Shown here one piece after another: positions 25,969 to 34,307 of a DNA stretch of 64,000 nt (its first letter is position 1; every line of letters starts with the position of its first letter). Under the pieces are notes generated by a model. That model was not told the origin of the DNA, did no database searches, and saw only the letters and a list, made by a program, of their open reading frames with translations. The DNA lies in NCBI RefSeq assembly GCF_004745075.1, contig NZ_RHFH01000010.1, positions 1 to 64,000 of the forward strand, read 5' to 3'. This DNA comes from Brevibacterium sp. S111. Its GTDB lineage: Bacteria > Actinomycetota > Actinomycetes > Actinomycetales > Brevibacteriaceae. The translations under genes were made by a program, and so were the position numbers.

Positions 25969-26475
25969 TCACCGCTTCTTCTGCGAGATGTGCATCGTGA
26001 TCTCGGCTGTGACGAACACGGTGCCGTGGGCGTCGATGACGTCGACGGGCACAACGAGGTCGAACTTCTCCTCGCCGAATTCCGGGAGCTCATCGAGGCG
26101 CGCGAGGGCGGTGACGGTCGTTGTCGCCTTGGCCTTGTATTCGACGGTCATCCCGGCCGGAATCCATCGATGCGTGGACGGGACTGTCGCCTCGGTCATC
26201 ATGCCGCCGGCGACCTCAGCCATATTGCAGGCCGCGATCGCGTGATAGGTGCCGAGGTGGTTGTGCACTCCGCGGCGGTTCGGTGCGCTGACCCGGCAGA
26301 ATCCCGGTCGCAGCTCGTGGATGAGTGGATGGACCGAGCGGAAATAGGGAGCCTTGAAGCAGACGGCCTGAGTGAACAGACGTTTGCCCAGGGGCTTGTC
26401 CTGCATCTTCTTCCACAGCGCATAGATCTTCCCGGAGCCGGGAATCGCTGTGATCTGTGCCGAATCGACGGTCAT
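25969..26475 (-). CDS. Hotdog-fold DUF4442 protein
   Basis: A 168-residue hotdog-fold protein related to PaaI-like thioesterases (DUF4442). The central helix region LGTYHAIAACNMAEVAGGMM and the preceding RRGVHNHLG are the recognisable parts. Such proteins may hydrolyse acyl-CoA, but many members have no known substrate. It follows GGAAGGAC at the ATG 26475. It lies upstream of the DUF5058 operon on the same strand, separated by 255 bases with operator-like sites, so it is probably a separate transcription unit. Confidence 0.8.
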   Translation of the reverse strand: MTVDSAQITAIPGSGKIYALWKKMQDKPLGKRLFTQAVCFKAPYFRSVHPLIHELRPGFCRVSAPNRRGVHNHLGTYHAIAACNMAEVAGGMMTEATVPSTHRWIPAGMTVEYKAKATTTVTALARLDELPEFGEEKFDLVVPVDVIDAHGTVFVTAEITMHISQKKR

Positions 26476-26587
26476 CGTTGAGTCCTTCCGGGCGGCGGTC
26501 CAACGTCCAAGGCAAGGAATGGGACTGGTCGTCCGCTGCCGCTGTGAGCTAAGTTACTTTTCAGTAGACTCTAGCAGGCAGGCGGCC

Positions 26588-26956
26588 TTATGTGCAGTCG
26601 GACCATTCGGCCAGCGTGTGGTCGCGTGTGCGCTCGAGCAGTTCGCGGAGCACGACCCGGTCGATGCCTTCGAAGCGGGTGAGATACAGGCATGCCGTGC
26701 CGCTGCGGTAGCTGCCCAGACGTGCCATCAGATCAGCCCAGCGGCTATCGAAGTCACTCGTCAGGTAGATCGTGTGCTGGCGTGCGGCGGGGGAGAAGGC
26801 CAGTACCGGCATGACTCCGCTACGGCCCGACTCGTATGTGTACGTGACTTCGCCGAAGCCGATGATCCGAGAGGCCCAGACGACGGGCTGCTCACCGGAG
26901 ACATCGCCGAGGAGGTTGATGAGCTCATCCCGATTGGTCGTCGGATGCTCGTCCAT
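26588..26956 (-). CDS. DUF1801 domain protein
   Basis: A 122-residue protein matching the DUF1801 (YdhG-like) pattern: VWASRIIGFGEVTYTYESGR, FSPAARQHTIYL and GSACLYL-like GTACLYLTRFEGID. The family resembles small YdhG/frataxin-like folds; function is not established. It is a single gene. An unusually AT-rich stretch with an inverted repeat at 27020-27043 lies 64-87 bases upstream and may hold its promoter or operator. Confidence 0.8.
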   Translation of the reverse strand: MDEHPTTNRDELINLLGDVSGEQPVVWASRIIGFGEVTYTYESGRSGVMPVLAFSPAARQHTIYLTSDFDSRWADLMARLGSYRSGTACLYLTRFEGIDRVVLRELLERTRDHTLAEWSDCT

Positions 26957-27019
26957 GTCGGCGGAATCGATTCGTCAGTGTCCACCATAGATGCGGACGC
27001 GGGGAGCGGTTCTCTGATC

Positions 27020-27043
27020 TTAACTTAACATAATGTATATTAT
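27020..27043. promoter_or_regulatory. AT-rich inverted repeat upstream of the DUF1801 gene
   Basis: TTAACTTAA (27020-27028) is followed by ATAAT-GTAT-ATTAT (27030-27043). The A/T run stands out in a high-GC region and could be an operator or promoter. Confidence 0.4.
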
Positions 27044-27138
27044 CGGCGTTCTACGCAGAGGGCAGCACAACGCGGAACCGGCGTCCCATACCCGTGTACA
27101 GTGCGGGCGCCTCCGCAAAGACGTCGGAAACGACGACA

Positions 27139-27174
27139 ATGGCCGCGAACGACCTGGCAGTCGTTCGCGGCCAT
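27139..27174. terminator. Terminator after the Rpf-like gene
   Basis: ATGGCCGCGAACGAC (27139-27153) is perfectly complementary to 27160-27174 with a 6-base loop, 67 bases past the stop codon. The remaining bases between here and the DUF1801 start show no gene. Confidence 0.75.
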
Positions 27175-27240
27175 GAGCGCTGATCCTCAGTATCGAGCAC
27201 AGCGCTCAAGACGATTGGATCAGCTGATCTGTGGATGCTG

Positions 27241-27693
27241 TCAGCCGCCGACGGTGACGTTGCCGCCGAGTCCGACCTTGCCGCTGCCCTTCGAGCCGCC
27301 ATCGTCCTTCTTGCCGCCTCCATCATCGGCGGCGCCGTTGGACTTCGTCAGCCCGGCCTTCTTGCCGCAGGTCGGCCATGCGCCCGGGCCCTGCTCCTTG
27401 AGGACCTTCTGGGCGATGCGGATCTGCTCCTTCTTGCTGTGCTGATCCGCAGTGCCGGAACCGCCGAAGCCGTTCCAGGTCTGCTTGGAGAACTGCAGCC
27501 CGCCGTAGTATCCGTTGCCGGTGTTGATGTGCCAATCACCGCCGGATTCGCATTCGGCGACCTTGTCCCAGACGCCCTTATCGGCTGCCTGGGCCGGCTG
27601 ACCTGCGCTCATGCCGGTCATCCCGGCGGCTGCGACTGCGCCGGCACCGACGAGCAGGGCGACCTTGCGGAAGCTGGTGCTGTAGAGGTTCAC
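27241..27693 (-). CDS. Secreted Rpf-like transglycosylase (resuscitation-promoting factor domain)
   Basis: A 150-residue exported muralytic protein. A signal peptide (residues 1-36, with cleavage near QPAQA-ADK) precedes a single Rpf domain: WDKVAECESGGDW with the catalytic glutamate at Glu49, GNGYYGGLQFSKQTW, and the second disulfide cysteine in WPTC. A Gly/Ser/Lys/Asp-rich tail ends it; no LysM or DUF348 domain is present, so this is the short RpfA/D-like type. GTG 27693 is chosen for GGAGAAG five bases upstream. It cleaves peptidoglycan glycan strands during growth and resuscitation. Confidence 0.9.
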   Translation of the reverse strand: MNLYSTSFRKVALLVGAGAVAAAGMTGMSAGQPAQAADKGVWDKVAECESGGDWHINTGNGYYGGLQFSKQTWNGFGGSGTADQHSKKEQIRIAQKVLKEQGPGAWPTCGKKAGLTKSNGAADDGGGKKDDGGSKGSGKVGLGGNVTVGG

Positions 27694-27729
27694 TATGTCT
27701 TCTCCAAAGTACGACTGCATTTCGGTTTT

Positions 27730-27766
27730 GTAACCCGGCCGTTACCGAGCCGTTATACACCGTAAC
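27730..27766. promoter_or_regulatory. Phased TAAC repeats upstream of the Rpf-like gene
   Basis: GTTAC at 27741-27745 and GTTAT at 27752-27756 are direct repeats 11 bases apart (minus strand: ATAAC and GTAAC). Further TAAC copies occur at 27731-27734 and 27763-27766. The same layout stands upstream of the RlpA-like gene. Such phased repeats are typical of OmpR-class response regulators; MtrA is the obvious candidate. Confidence 0.45.
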
Positions 27767-27911
27767 GAATGTGGCGGGCAGTGTGAACCCGAAAGCACCG
27801 AATCGCCATCCGAATCGCCTCATCAGAGGCTGAACGTGGCCTGAGGACCAGCGCTCCCTTCTGGCGCGCACCCGGGCGGCGGTGCCGCGACTCCCCCTTA
27901 ATCCTCAATCC

Positions 27912-30287
27912 TCAGCCGCGGATATAGGCAGCCAGGTGCTGTGCGGTCAGACCCGCCGCGTCATCACCGGCGCCGGCGACGAGATCGGCGGGACTGCCGG
28001 TGGCCACGATGGAACCTCCGTCATGTCCCGCGCCGGGCCCCAGGTCGATGATGTGATCGGCATGAGCCATCACCGCTTGGTGGTGTTCGATGACGATGAC
28101 CGTGCGACCGGAGTCGACGAGTCCGTCGAGAAGGCGGAGCAGTTTCTCCACATCGGCCAGATGCAGGCCCGTCGTCGGCTCATCGAGGACGATCACCTGA
28201 GCGGCGTCGGCGGCTTTCGCCGACAGGTGCACCGCCAGTTTGAGCCTTTGTCTCTCTCCCCCGGACAGAGTCGTCAGAGGCTGTCCGAGACTGACATAGC
28301 CCAGCCCCACCTCGGCGAGCTTGTCAAGGATCCGCACGACGGCGGGAATGCGCGACTCCCCCGCACCGAAATGCTCAAGCGCAGCGGTCACCGGCAGGTC
28401 GAGGACCTGCCGAATGTTGAGCCCGCCGAGTCGGTATTCGAGCACAGCGGCCTGGAACCCCTTGCCCTCGCACTCGTCGCAGGGAGCCGAGACCCCGCCC
28501 ATGAGCGCCATGTCCGAGTAGATGATGCCGGCGCCGCTGCACACCGGGCACGCCCCTTCGGAGTTGGCACTGAACAGAGCCGGTTTGACGCCATTGGCCT
28601 TCGCGAAGGCTCTGCGGACAGGTTCGAGCATTCCCGTATAGGTGGCCGGATTGCTCCGCCGGGACCCCTTGATCGGTGCCTGGTCGATCATCACGACACT
28701 CTCACGGGTACGCACATATCCCTCGACGAGGCTGCTCTTGCCCGACCCGGCGACACCCGTGACCACAGTGAGCACCCCGAGCGGCACATCGACGTCGACG
28801 TCGCGGAGATTGTGCAGTGCCGCGGACCGGATCTCGAGGGCCCCGGTCGGCTTCCGCACCGTGTCCTTGAGCGCCACCGTATAGCCGAGGTGGCGACCGG
28901 TGAGCGTGTCGGACTCCCGCAGTCCCTCGACGGTGCCGGTGAAGGTGACCTCTCCCCCGGCGCTGCCCGCTCCGGGACCGAGGTCGACGATGTGATCGGC
29001 GATGCCGATGGTCTCGGGTTTGTGTTCGACGACGAGGACGGTATTGCCCTTGTCCCGCAGGGCCAGGAGGAGTTCGTTCATGGCCTGGATATCGTGCGGG
29101 TGCAGACCGATCGTCGGTTCGTCGAAGACATACGTGACATCGGTCAGAGCGGAGCCGAGATGGCGGACGAGCTTGATCCGCTGCGCCTCTCCCCCGGACA
29201 GTGACCCGGCCGAGCGCTCGAGCGAGAGATAGCCCAGGCCGATGTCGTCGAAGGCCTGCACATCGGCACGCAGCGAGTCGAGCAGCGCGAAGGCGGGACC
29301 GGCCTCGACGCGAGCGAGCCACGCGGTGATATCCGAGATCTGCATGGCACAGACCTCGGCGATGGACTTCCCCGCCAGCTTCGATGACCGGGCCGCGGCG
29401 TTGAGTCGGGTGCCCGCACATTCGGGGCACACCGTGAACACGACGGCACGGTCGACGAATTCGCGGATGTGCTTCTGCATGGCATCGCGGTCCTTGGACA
29501 GGAACGACCGGCGGATGCGCGGAATGAGCCCGTCGAAGGTGAAGTTCGTGCCGTTGATCCTCACCTTCTCGCCTTCAGCGTGAAGGAGGTGGTGCCGTTC
29601 CCTTTCGTCGTAGTCGGCGACCGGCTTCTTCGGGTCGAAGAACCCGGATTCGGAGAACATCCTCACCGACCATCCTCCGGGTTTGTATCCCGGGATCGTG
29701 ATGGCTCCGTCGTCGAGCGATCGAGTCTCATCGACGACCTCGGCGATGGCGATGTCCGTGGCGGTGCCCATGCCTTCGCAGTGCGGACACATTCCACCGT
29801 TGACGGAGAACGACTTCCTCTCGACCTGTGTGCCCTCGCCTCTGTCGATCGTCACCGCGCCCTTGCCGCTGACGGTGGCGACGTTGAAGGAATAGGCATT
29901 CATCGATCCGAGGTTCGGTTCGGCGAGTCTGGCGAAGAGAGTGCGCAGCTTCGCGTTGATGTCCGAGACAGTGCCCACCGTCGAGCGCGGGTTCGCTCCG
30001 ATCCGTTCCTGGTCGACGAGGATGGCCGTCGTCAGTCCTTCGAGCATGTCGACCTCGGGGCGGACCATCGCCGGCATGAACCCCTGAACGAACGCCGAAT
30101 AGGTTTCGTTGATCATCCGCTGGGACTCCGCGGCGATGGTGTGGAAGACCAGCGAGCTCTTGCCCGAGCCCGAGACTCCGGTGAACACCGTGAGCCGGCG
30201 TTTGGGGATGTCGACGGAGACGTTCTTCAGCGTGTTCTCCCGGGCTCCGCGGACGCGGATGAGGTCATGGCCGTCGGCTGGGTGCAT
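27912..30287 (-). CDS. UvrA-like ABC ATPase (non-canonical, drug-resistance type)
   Basis: A 791-residue soluble ABC protein with two UvrA-type ATPase halves. Walker A motifs are GVSGSGKSSL (residues 37-46) and GVAGSGKSSL. Signature motifs SLSGGEAQRIKL and TLSGGERQRLKL, and a zinc module CPVCSGAG...CDECEGKG, are present. It is about 160 residues shorter than UvrA, and lacks a clear UvrB-binding region. Relatives include Streptomyces DrrC, which protects DNA from intercalating drugs; here the role is only inferred. ATG 30287 lies five bases after the VOC stop, so the two genes form an operon. Confidence 0.88.
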   Translation of the reverse strand: MHPADGHDLIRVRGARENTLKNVSVDIPKRRLTVFTGVSGSGKSSLVFHTIAAESQRMINETYSAFVQGFMPAMVRPEVDMLEGLTTAILVDQERIGANPRSTVGTVSDINAKLRTLFARLAEPNLGSMNAYSFNVATVSGKGAVTIDRGEGTQVERKSFSVNGGMCPHCEGMGTATDIAIAEVVDETRSLDDGAITIPGYKPGGWSVRMFSESGFFDPKKPVADYDERERHHLLHAEGEKVRINGTNFTFDGLIPRIRRSFLSKDRDAMQKHIREFVDRAVVFTVCPECAGTRLNAAARSSKLAGKSIAEVCAMQISDITAWLARVEAGPAFALLDSLRADVQAFDDIGLGYLSLERSAGSLSGGEAQRIKLVRHLGSALTDVTYVFDEPTIGLHPHDIQAMNELLLALRDKGNTVLVVEHKPETIGIADHIVDLGPGAGSAGGEVTFTGTVEGLRESDTLTGRHLGYTVALKDTVRKPTGALEIRSAALHNLRDVDVDVPLGVLTVVTGVAGSGKSSLVEGYVRTRESVVMIDQAPIKGSRRSNPATYTGMLEPVRRAFAKANGVKPALFSANSEGACPVCSGAGIIYSDMALMGGVSAPCDECEGKGFQAAVLEYRLGGLNIRQVLDLPVTAALEHFGAGESRIPAVVRILDKLAEVGLGYVSLGQPLTTLSGGERQRLKLAVHLSAKAADAAQVIVLDEPTTGLHLADVEKLLRLLDGLVDSGRTVIVIEHHQAVMAHADHIIDLGPGAGHDGGSIVATGSPADLVAGAGDDAAGLTAQHLAAYIRG

Positions 30288-30292
30288 CCGCG

Positions 30293-30703
30293 TCAGCCTC
30301 TCTGCTGGATGCGGATCATGTTCCCGGCCGGATCGCGCACGGCGCAGTCGCGCAGACCATAGGGCTGGTCCATCGGCTCCTGCACGATATCGGCGCCCTT
30401 CGCCTCGACCTCGGCGAAGACTGCGTCGACGTCGGCAGCGGCGAGCACGATGGCCGCGTAGCTGCCCTTGGCCATGAGCGCCTCGATGGTCTCGCGTTCG
30501 GCTGCGCTGATCGTCGGGTCGGTCACCGGCGGGGTGAGCACGATCGAGGTGTCCGGTTGGTTCTGCGGTCCGACGGTCAGCCATCGCATGCGACCGGAAC
30601 CGACGTCGAGACGGAGTTCGAACCCGAGCACCTCGCGATAGAAGCGAAGGGATTCCTCGGCGTCGAGGTGTGGAAGGAAACTGGCGTTGATCGAGATATT
30701 CAT
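30293..30703 (-). CDS. VOC (glyoxalase/bleomycin-resistance) superfamily protein
   Basis: A 136-residue PhnB-like VOC protein: ASFLPHLDAEESLRFYREVLG opens the first beta-alpha-beta-beta-beta unit and GLRDCAVRDPAGNMIRIQQ closes the second. VOC proteins bind metals or drugs, or catalyse glyoxalase/dioxygenase chemistry; which applies here cannot be told. It is translated directly ahead of the UvrA-like ABC protein, a pairing that hints at detoxification or drug tolerance. Confidence 0.85.
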   Translation of the reverse strand: MNISINASFLPHLDAEESLRFYREVLGFELRLDVGSGRMRWLTVGPQNQPDTSIVLTPPVTDPTISAAERETIEALMAKGSYAAIVLAAADVDAVFAEVEAKGADIVQEPMDQPYGLRDCAVRDPAGNMIRIQQRG

Positions 30704-30722
30704 GACAGCAATCGTAGACCGC

Positions 30723-31130
30723 TCAGCGTGGTCGGACTTCTCGATTCCTGACCGGTCTCAGAGCGTTCTTCACCACGATCGTCGGCAATCGGTGCTCACC
30801 GGCGGCGACTCCGTTGCGGTACTGGCTCGGTGAGAGCCCGACGAGTTCGCTGAACCGGGTGCTGAAGGTGCCCAGAGAGGAGAAGCCGACGGTGAAGCAG
30901 ATATCCGTGATCGACAGGTCCTCGCGGCGGATGAGTGCCATGGCTCTTTCGATCCTGCGCGTCATGAGATACGAATACGGGGATTCACCGTAGGCGGCTT
31001 TGAACTGGCGACTGAGATGCCCGGCCGACATGTGTTCCCCCAGTGCGAGGGCCTCGACGCTCAAGGGGCGGTCGAATTCGCGGTCGATGCGGTCGCGGAC
31101 TCGCCGCAGCGCCACAAGCTGCTCGTTCAC
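30723..31130 (-). CDS. AraC-family regulator (DNA-binding domain only)
   Basis: A 135-residue protein consisting almost wholly of the AraC double helix-turn-helix: LSVEALALGEHMSAGHLSRQFK, GESPYSYLMTRRIERAM, ITDICFTVGFSSLGTFSTRF and VGLSPSQYR. No ligand-binding domain is present. The GTG start overlaps the permease stop as GTGA, so it is the last gene of the amine oxidase-permease-regulator operon and may control it, possibly by autoregulation. Confidence 0.88.
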   Translation of the reverse strand: MNEQLVALRRVRDRIDREFDRPLSVEALALGEHMSAGHLSRQFKAAYGESPYSYLMTRRIERAMALIRREDLSITDICFTVGFSSLGTFSTRFSELVGLSPSQYRNGVAAGEHRLPTIVVKNALRPVRNREVRPR

Positions 31131-32650
31131 CCGGTCTCGACTCCCTGCCGCAGCGTGCGCCCGCGGAAGAAGTCCGGATGTCGCAGCGACTGGATGATCA
31201 TGATGACCACGCCGAGAGCCAGCACCCCGATCCCGAGGACGAAGACGAGCCCGATGCCGAACACCGAGGAGCCCGAGCCGTAGTCGGGGTCGAGCGAATC
31301 GACCGCGGTGGTGACGAAGATGACGAGCAGGGTCACTCCCCCGATGAGTGGGAACAGGAACCTGAAGAACACGGTGCGCACCGAGTCGAACAGGGTCCGC
31401 CGGAAGTACCAGATGCAGGCCAGTCCGGTGATGCCGTAGTAGAAGCAGACCATGAGGCCCAGCGCCGTGATCGTATCCCACAGGGCGTTCTCCGACAGCA
31501 GACGCATGACGACGTAGAAGAGGATCGCCGCTCCCGCCGAGGTGACGGTGGCGACCGATGGCGACTTGTACCGGGGCGACACGCGACCGTACTTCTCCGG
31601 CAGCGCCCCGTAGTGGCCCATCGCCAGAATCGTGCGTGAGGGCGAGACCATCGTCGCCTGCAGGGAGGACAGGGAACTCGAGAGCACGGCGATCGACACG
31701 AGCACCGCGAAGGGTCCCATGACGGGACCGGCGAGAGAGGCGAAGATCGATTCCTGGTTGGCCGGGTTGCCCGCGCCGAGTCCCTCGGTTCCGACTCCAG
31801 CGAAGGAGATCACGGCGATGGTGCAGGCGAGGTAGATGATGACGATCGCGATGATCGTGAGCATCGCGGCCCTCCCGGGAGTCTTCTCCGGGTCCTTGGC
31901 CTCCTCGTTCATCGTGATCACCGTGTCCCAACCCCAGAACAGGAAGATCGACAGGGACACAGCCGCAGCGACGGTGGAGAAGTCACCGGCCGAGAGCGGA
32001 TTGAACCAGTCGAGCGAGACGGGGGTCGGGTCGAAGGCCGTGCCGCCGGAGACCTGGACAAGCGCGGCGACGACGAACCAGCCGAGCGCCAGCACCTGGA
32101 AGGCCACGAGCCACACCTGCAGCTTCTCGGTGGCCTCGACTCCGCGATAGGACACCCACGCCGCGGCGGCGGTGAGCACGATCGTCACCGGAATGTTAAT
32201 CCACAGCACGCGGGTGAGATCGGCGATCTGCGGATCGGAGAAGATCTGCGACAGCAGCAGGAACAGGAAGTCGACGGCGACCGCTGCGAGATTCGAGAGC
32301 ACGAGCACGGTCGCCGCGACGAGTCCCCACCCGCCCATCCAGCCCAGCCAGGGGCCGAAAGCGCGTGTTGCCCAGGTGAAGGTCGTTCCCGAATCGGGCA
32401 TCGCGGTGTTGAGCTCGCGATAGCCGAAGACGACGAGGAGCATCGGCACGAAGCCGATGAGCAGAACGGCCGGGGTGTGGACGCCGACTTCGGAGATCGT
32501 CGGGCCCAGCCCGGAGGTCAGCGTATAGGCGGGGGCGATGCACGAGATGCCGATGACGGCACCCCCGATGGCTCCGACCTTTCCGGCAGACAGGCCCTTC
32601 GAACTCAGTCCGCTCGAGTCCGTCGACGGTGACGATTGTGAAGTGCTCAT
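31127..32650 (-). CDS. APC-family amino acid/amine permease
   Basis: A 507-residue permease with about twelve membrane helices. The start GKVGAIGGAVIGISCIAPAYTL and the PDSGTTFTWATRAFGPWLGWMGGW segment are characteristic of APC transporters. The gene lies five bases downstream of the flavin amine oxidase and overlaps the AraC regulator, so it most likely imports the amine the oxidase consumes. The closest known analogues would be putrescine or amine importers, but specificity is inferred from context. Confidence 0.9.
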   Translation of the reverse strand: MSTSQSSPSTDSSGLSSKGLSAGKVGAIGGAVIGISCIAPAYTLTSGLGPTISEVGVHTPAVLLIGFVPMLLVVFGYRELNTAMPDSGTTFTWATRAFGPWLGWMGGWGLVAATVLVLSNLAAVAVDFLFLLLSQIFSDPQIADLTRVLWINIPVTIVLTAAAAWVSYRGVEATEKLQVWLVAFQVLALGWFVVAALVQVSGGTAFDPTPVSLDWFNPLSAGDFSTVAAAVSLSIFLFWGWDTVITMNEEAKDPEKTPGRAAMLTIIAIVIIYLACTIAVISFAGVGTEGLGAGNPANQESIFASLAGPVMGPFAVLVSIAVLSSSLSSLQATMVSPSRTILAMGHYGALPEKYGRVSPRYKSPSVATVTSAGAAILFYVVMRLLSENALWDTITALGLMVCFYYGITGLACIWYFRRTLFDSVRTVFFRFLFPLIGGVTLLVIFVTTAVDSLDPDYGSGSSVFGIGLVFVLGIGVLALGVVIMIIQSLRHPDFFRGRTLRQGVETG

Positions 32651-32654
32651 CGGT

Positions 32655-34013
32655 TCAGGAGATCTCGCCGAGGATCCTCTCGGCGGTGGCGGTGCCGATC
32701 CTCACCGCCCCATCGACGTGCTGGTAGCCTTCGGCGGCGATGTCGGAGCTGGCGAAGTGCAGCGGCCCGACGGGATCGTTCTGGAACCGTCCCCAGCGGT
32801 GCAGCCCGCCGAGGTCGTAGCTCGTGGCATAGGCTCCGCGGGTCCACTCTTCGGCGCCGAAGTCAGAAAGGTAGAACACGCTCGGGCTCAGTGCTTTCGG
32901 CCCGAGGAAATCGGCGAGGGATTCGAGGATGCGGGTGCGTCGGGTCTCCTCGTCGAGGGCCCACATCTCATCGGCGTTGACATCGGAGATGAAGCCGACG
33001 AGAGTACCCTGTTCCTCCCCGTGGTTCGTGTTGTCGTAGACCTCCTGGACGAGCTGGGAGGCTCCGAATCCGGTACCGCACAGTCCGGCTTCGCGCCAGA
33101 ACGGAGTCTCGTAGGTGGCATGGACCTTGATGACGAGCCCCATAGACTGATGCTGGTGGAAGATCTGCTGCAGCCGAGGCAGCGGCGGGTCGTAGCTGAT
33201 GCGCGAGTACAGGTTCGGCGGGACGGCGACGATCGCCCGAGCGGCTCGGACGTTGAGCTCGTCGGTGGAGACGCGCACGGAGTTCTGCGACCACTCGATG
33301 CTGCGTACCGGTTGGTCGAGGCGCACGGTCTCGGCACCGAGTTCGGCAGCGATCTGCACCGACACTGACTGCATGCCGCCGACGACGCGCCTGTCGAGGA
33401 TGAAATGGTCATCGACGAGGTTCGAGAACGATCCCGCCGAGGCGGCCATGAGGACCGCTTGCAGTGTGGAGAAGGTCGTGGCCGGCTTCGTGAGCATTCC
33501 GCCGGCGATGAACAGTCCGATGTTCTCGCAGGCGAGTTCGTCGTCGGACTGCTGCCGCAGCCAATGGTGGAAGGAGATCGAGTCGAGTGCGGCTGCGTCT
33601 TCGGCATCCCACGGGGCCTGCGGTCCGATTCGAGCAGCGAGTTCGTCGAGGATGCCGGTGAGGCGTTCCATCTCCGCCTGCGTCGACTCCCCCACCGGGA
33701 ACATCTCACCGCTGTAGACCGTGCGGGTTCCGTCCGGGGAGATGTAGACGCTGTCGCCCTCCCGGTACCGGGGATAGGTGTCCTTGCCGAGTTCGTCGAC
33801 GAGGGTGAGCAGAGCGGTCTGGTCCGGTGAGATCCACTGTCCACCGAGTTCGTACATCTGGCCGTCGATGTGCTCGGTCCACGTGCGGCCGCCGACGCGG
33901 TCGCGGGCTTCGAGGACGATGACGCTGCGGCCCGCCCTGTGCAGGCGGCGGGCGGCGCTCAGGCCGGAAGGGCCCGCTCCGATGATGACGACGTCACAGG
34001 ACTCTTCCGACAT
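32655..34013 (-). CDS. Flavin-containing monoamine oxidase (putrescine/tyramine oxidase-like)
   Basis: A 452-residue FAD amine oxidase that converts primary amines to aldehydes with release of ammonia and H2O2. The dinucleotide motif VIIGAGPSGLSAARRL is at residues 9-24. RVGGRTWTEHIDGQMYELGG is typical of the family, and the C-terminal AEGYQHVDGAVRIG segment binds the flavin. Size and layout fit actinobacterial putrescine oxidase or tyramine oxidase. It is first in an operon with an APC permease and AraC regulator, pointing to amine catabolism. Confidence 0.9.
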   Translation of the reverse strand: MSEESCDVVIIGAGPSGLSAARRLHRAGRSVIVLEARDRVGGRTWTEHIDGQMYELGGQWISPDQTALLTLVDELGKDTYPRYREGDSVYISPDGTRTVYSGEMFPVGESTQAEMERLTGILDELAARIGPQAPWDAEDAAALDSISFHHWLRQQSDDELACENIGLFIAGGMLTKPATTFSTLQAVLMAASAGSFSNLVDDHFILDRRVVGGMQSVSVQIAAELGAETVRLDQPVRSIEWSQNSVRVSTDELNVRAARAIVAVPPNLYSRISYDPPLPRLQQIFHQHQSMGLVIKVHATYETPFWREAGLCGTGFGASQLVQEVYDNTNHGEEQGTLVGFISDVNADEMWALDEETRRTRILESLADFLGPKALSPSVFYLSDFGAEEWTRGAYATSYDLGGLHRWGRFQNDPVGPLHFASSDIAAEGYQHVDGAVRIGTATAERILGEIS

Positions 34014-34233
34014 GGCGATCTCCTCCGAGGGGCTGGGTTGGTCTCAGACTAACCAGCCTCCACCCCGATTCCAAAGCGGATGAGAGCCGGTGCGGATTCC
34101 GCATGGCCGGACGAGTGACGGCCGGAACGGGCGAGGACGCGGGACGCGGCGCCGAGGCGGACGGAGCTCGACGGTCGCAGAGTTTTTCGGTCGCGCATGC
34201 GGTCACGGATTCCGCAGAATTCGCGGATTCTGC

Positions 34234-34285
34234 AGATTCGTCACCGCCGCGGTCCCGGAGACCGGGCCGCGGCGGTGACGAATCT
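34234..34285. terminator. Terminator after the RlpA-like gene
   Basis: AGATTCGTCACCGCCGCGG (34234-34252) is perfectly complementary to 34267-34285, and the 14-base loop can itself fold. It lies 23 bases past the RlpA-like stop. The rest of the 34014-34233 gap has no gene; a GGATTC(C/T)GCAGA motif is repeated near 34207-34239. Confidence 0.8.
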
Positions 34286-34307
34286 CAGCTGATGCTGGGC
34301 GCCTGGG

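Noticed and set aside
30288..30584. N-terminal extension of the UvrA-like protein to 890 residues
   Set aside because: The extra stretch is an Arg-rich shadow lying over the VOC gene; ATG 30287 fits the family start and operon spacing.
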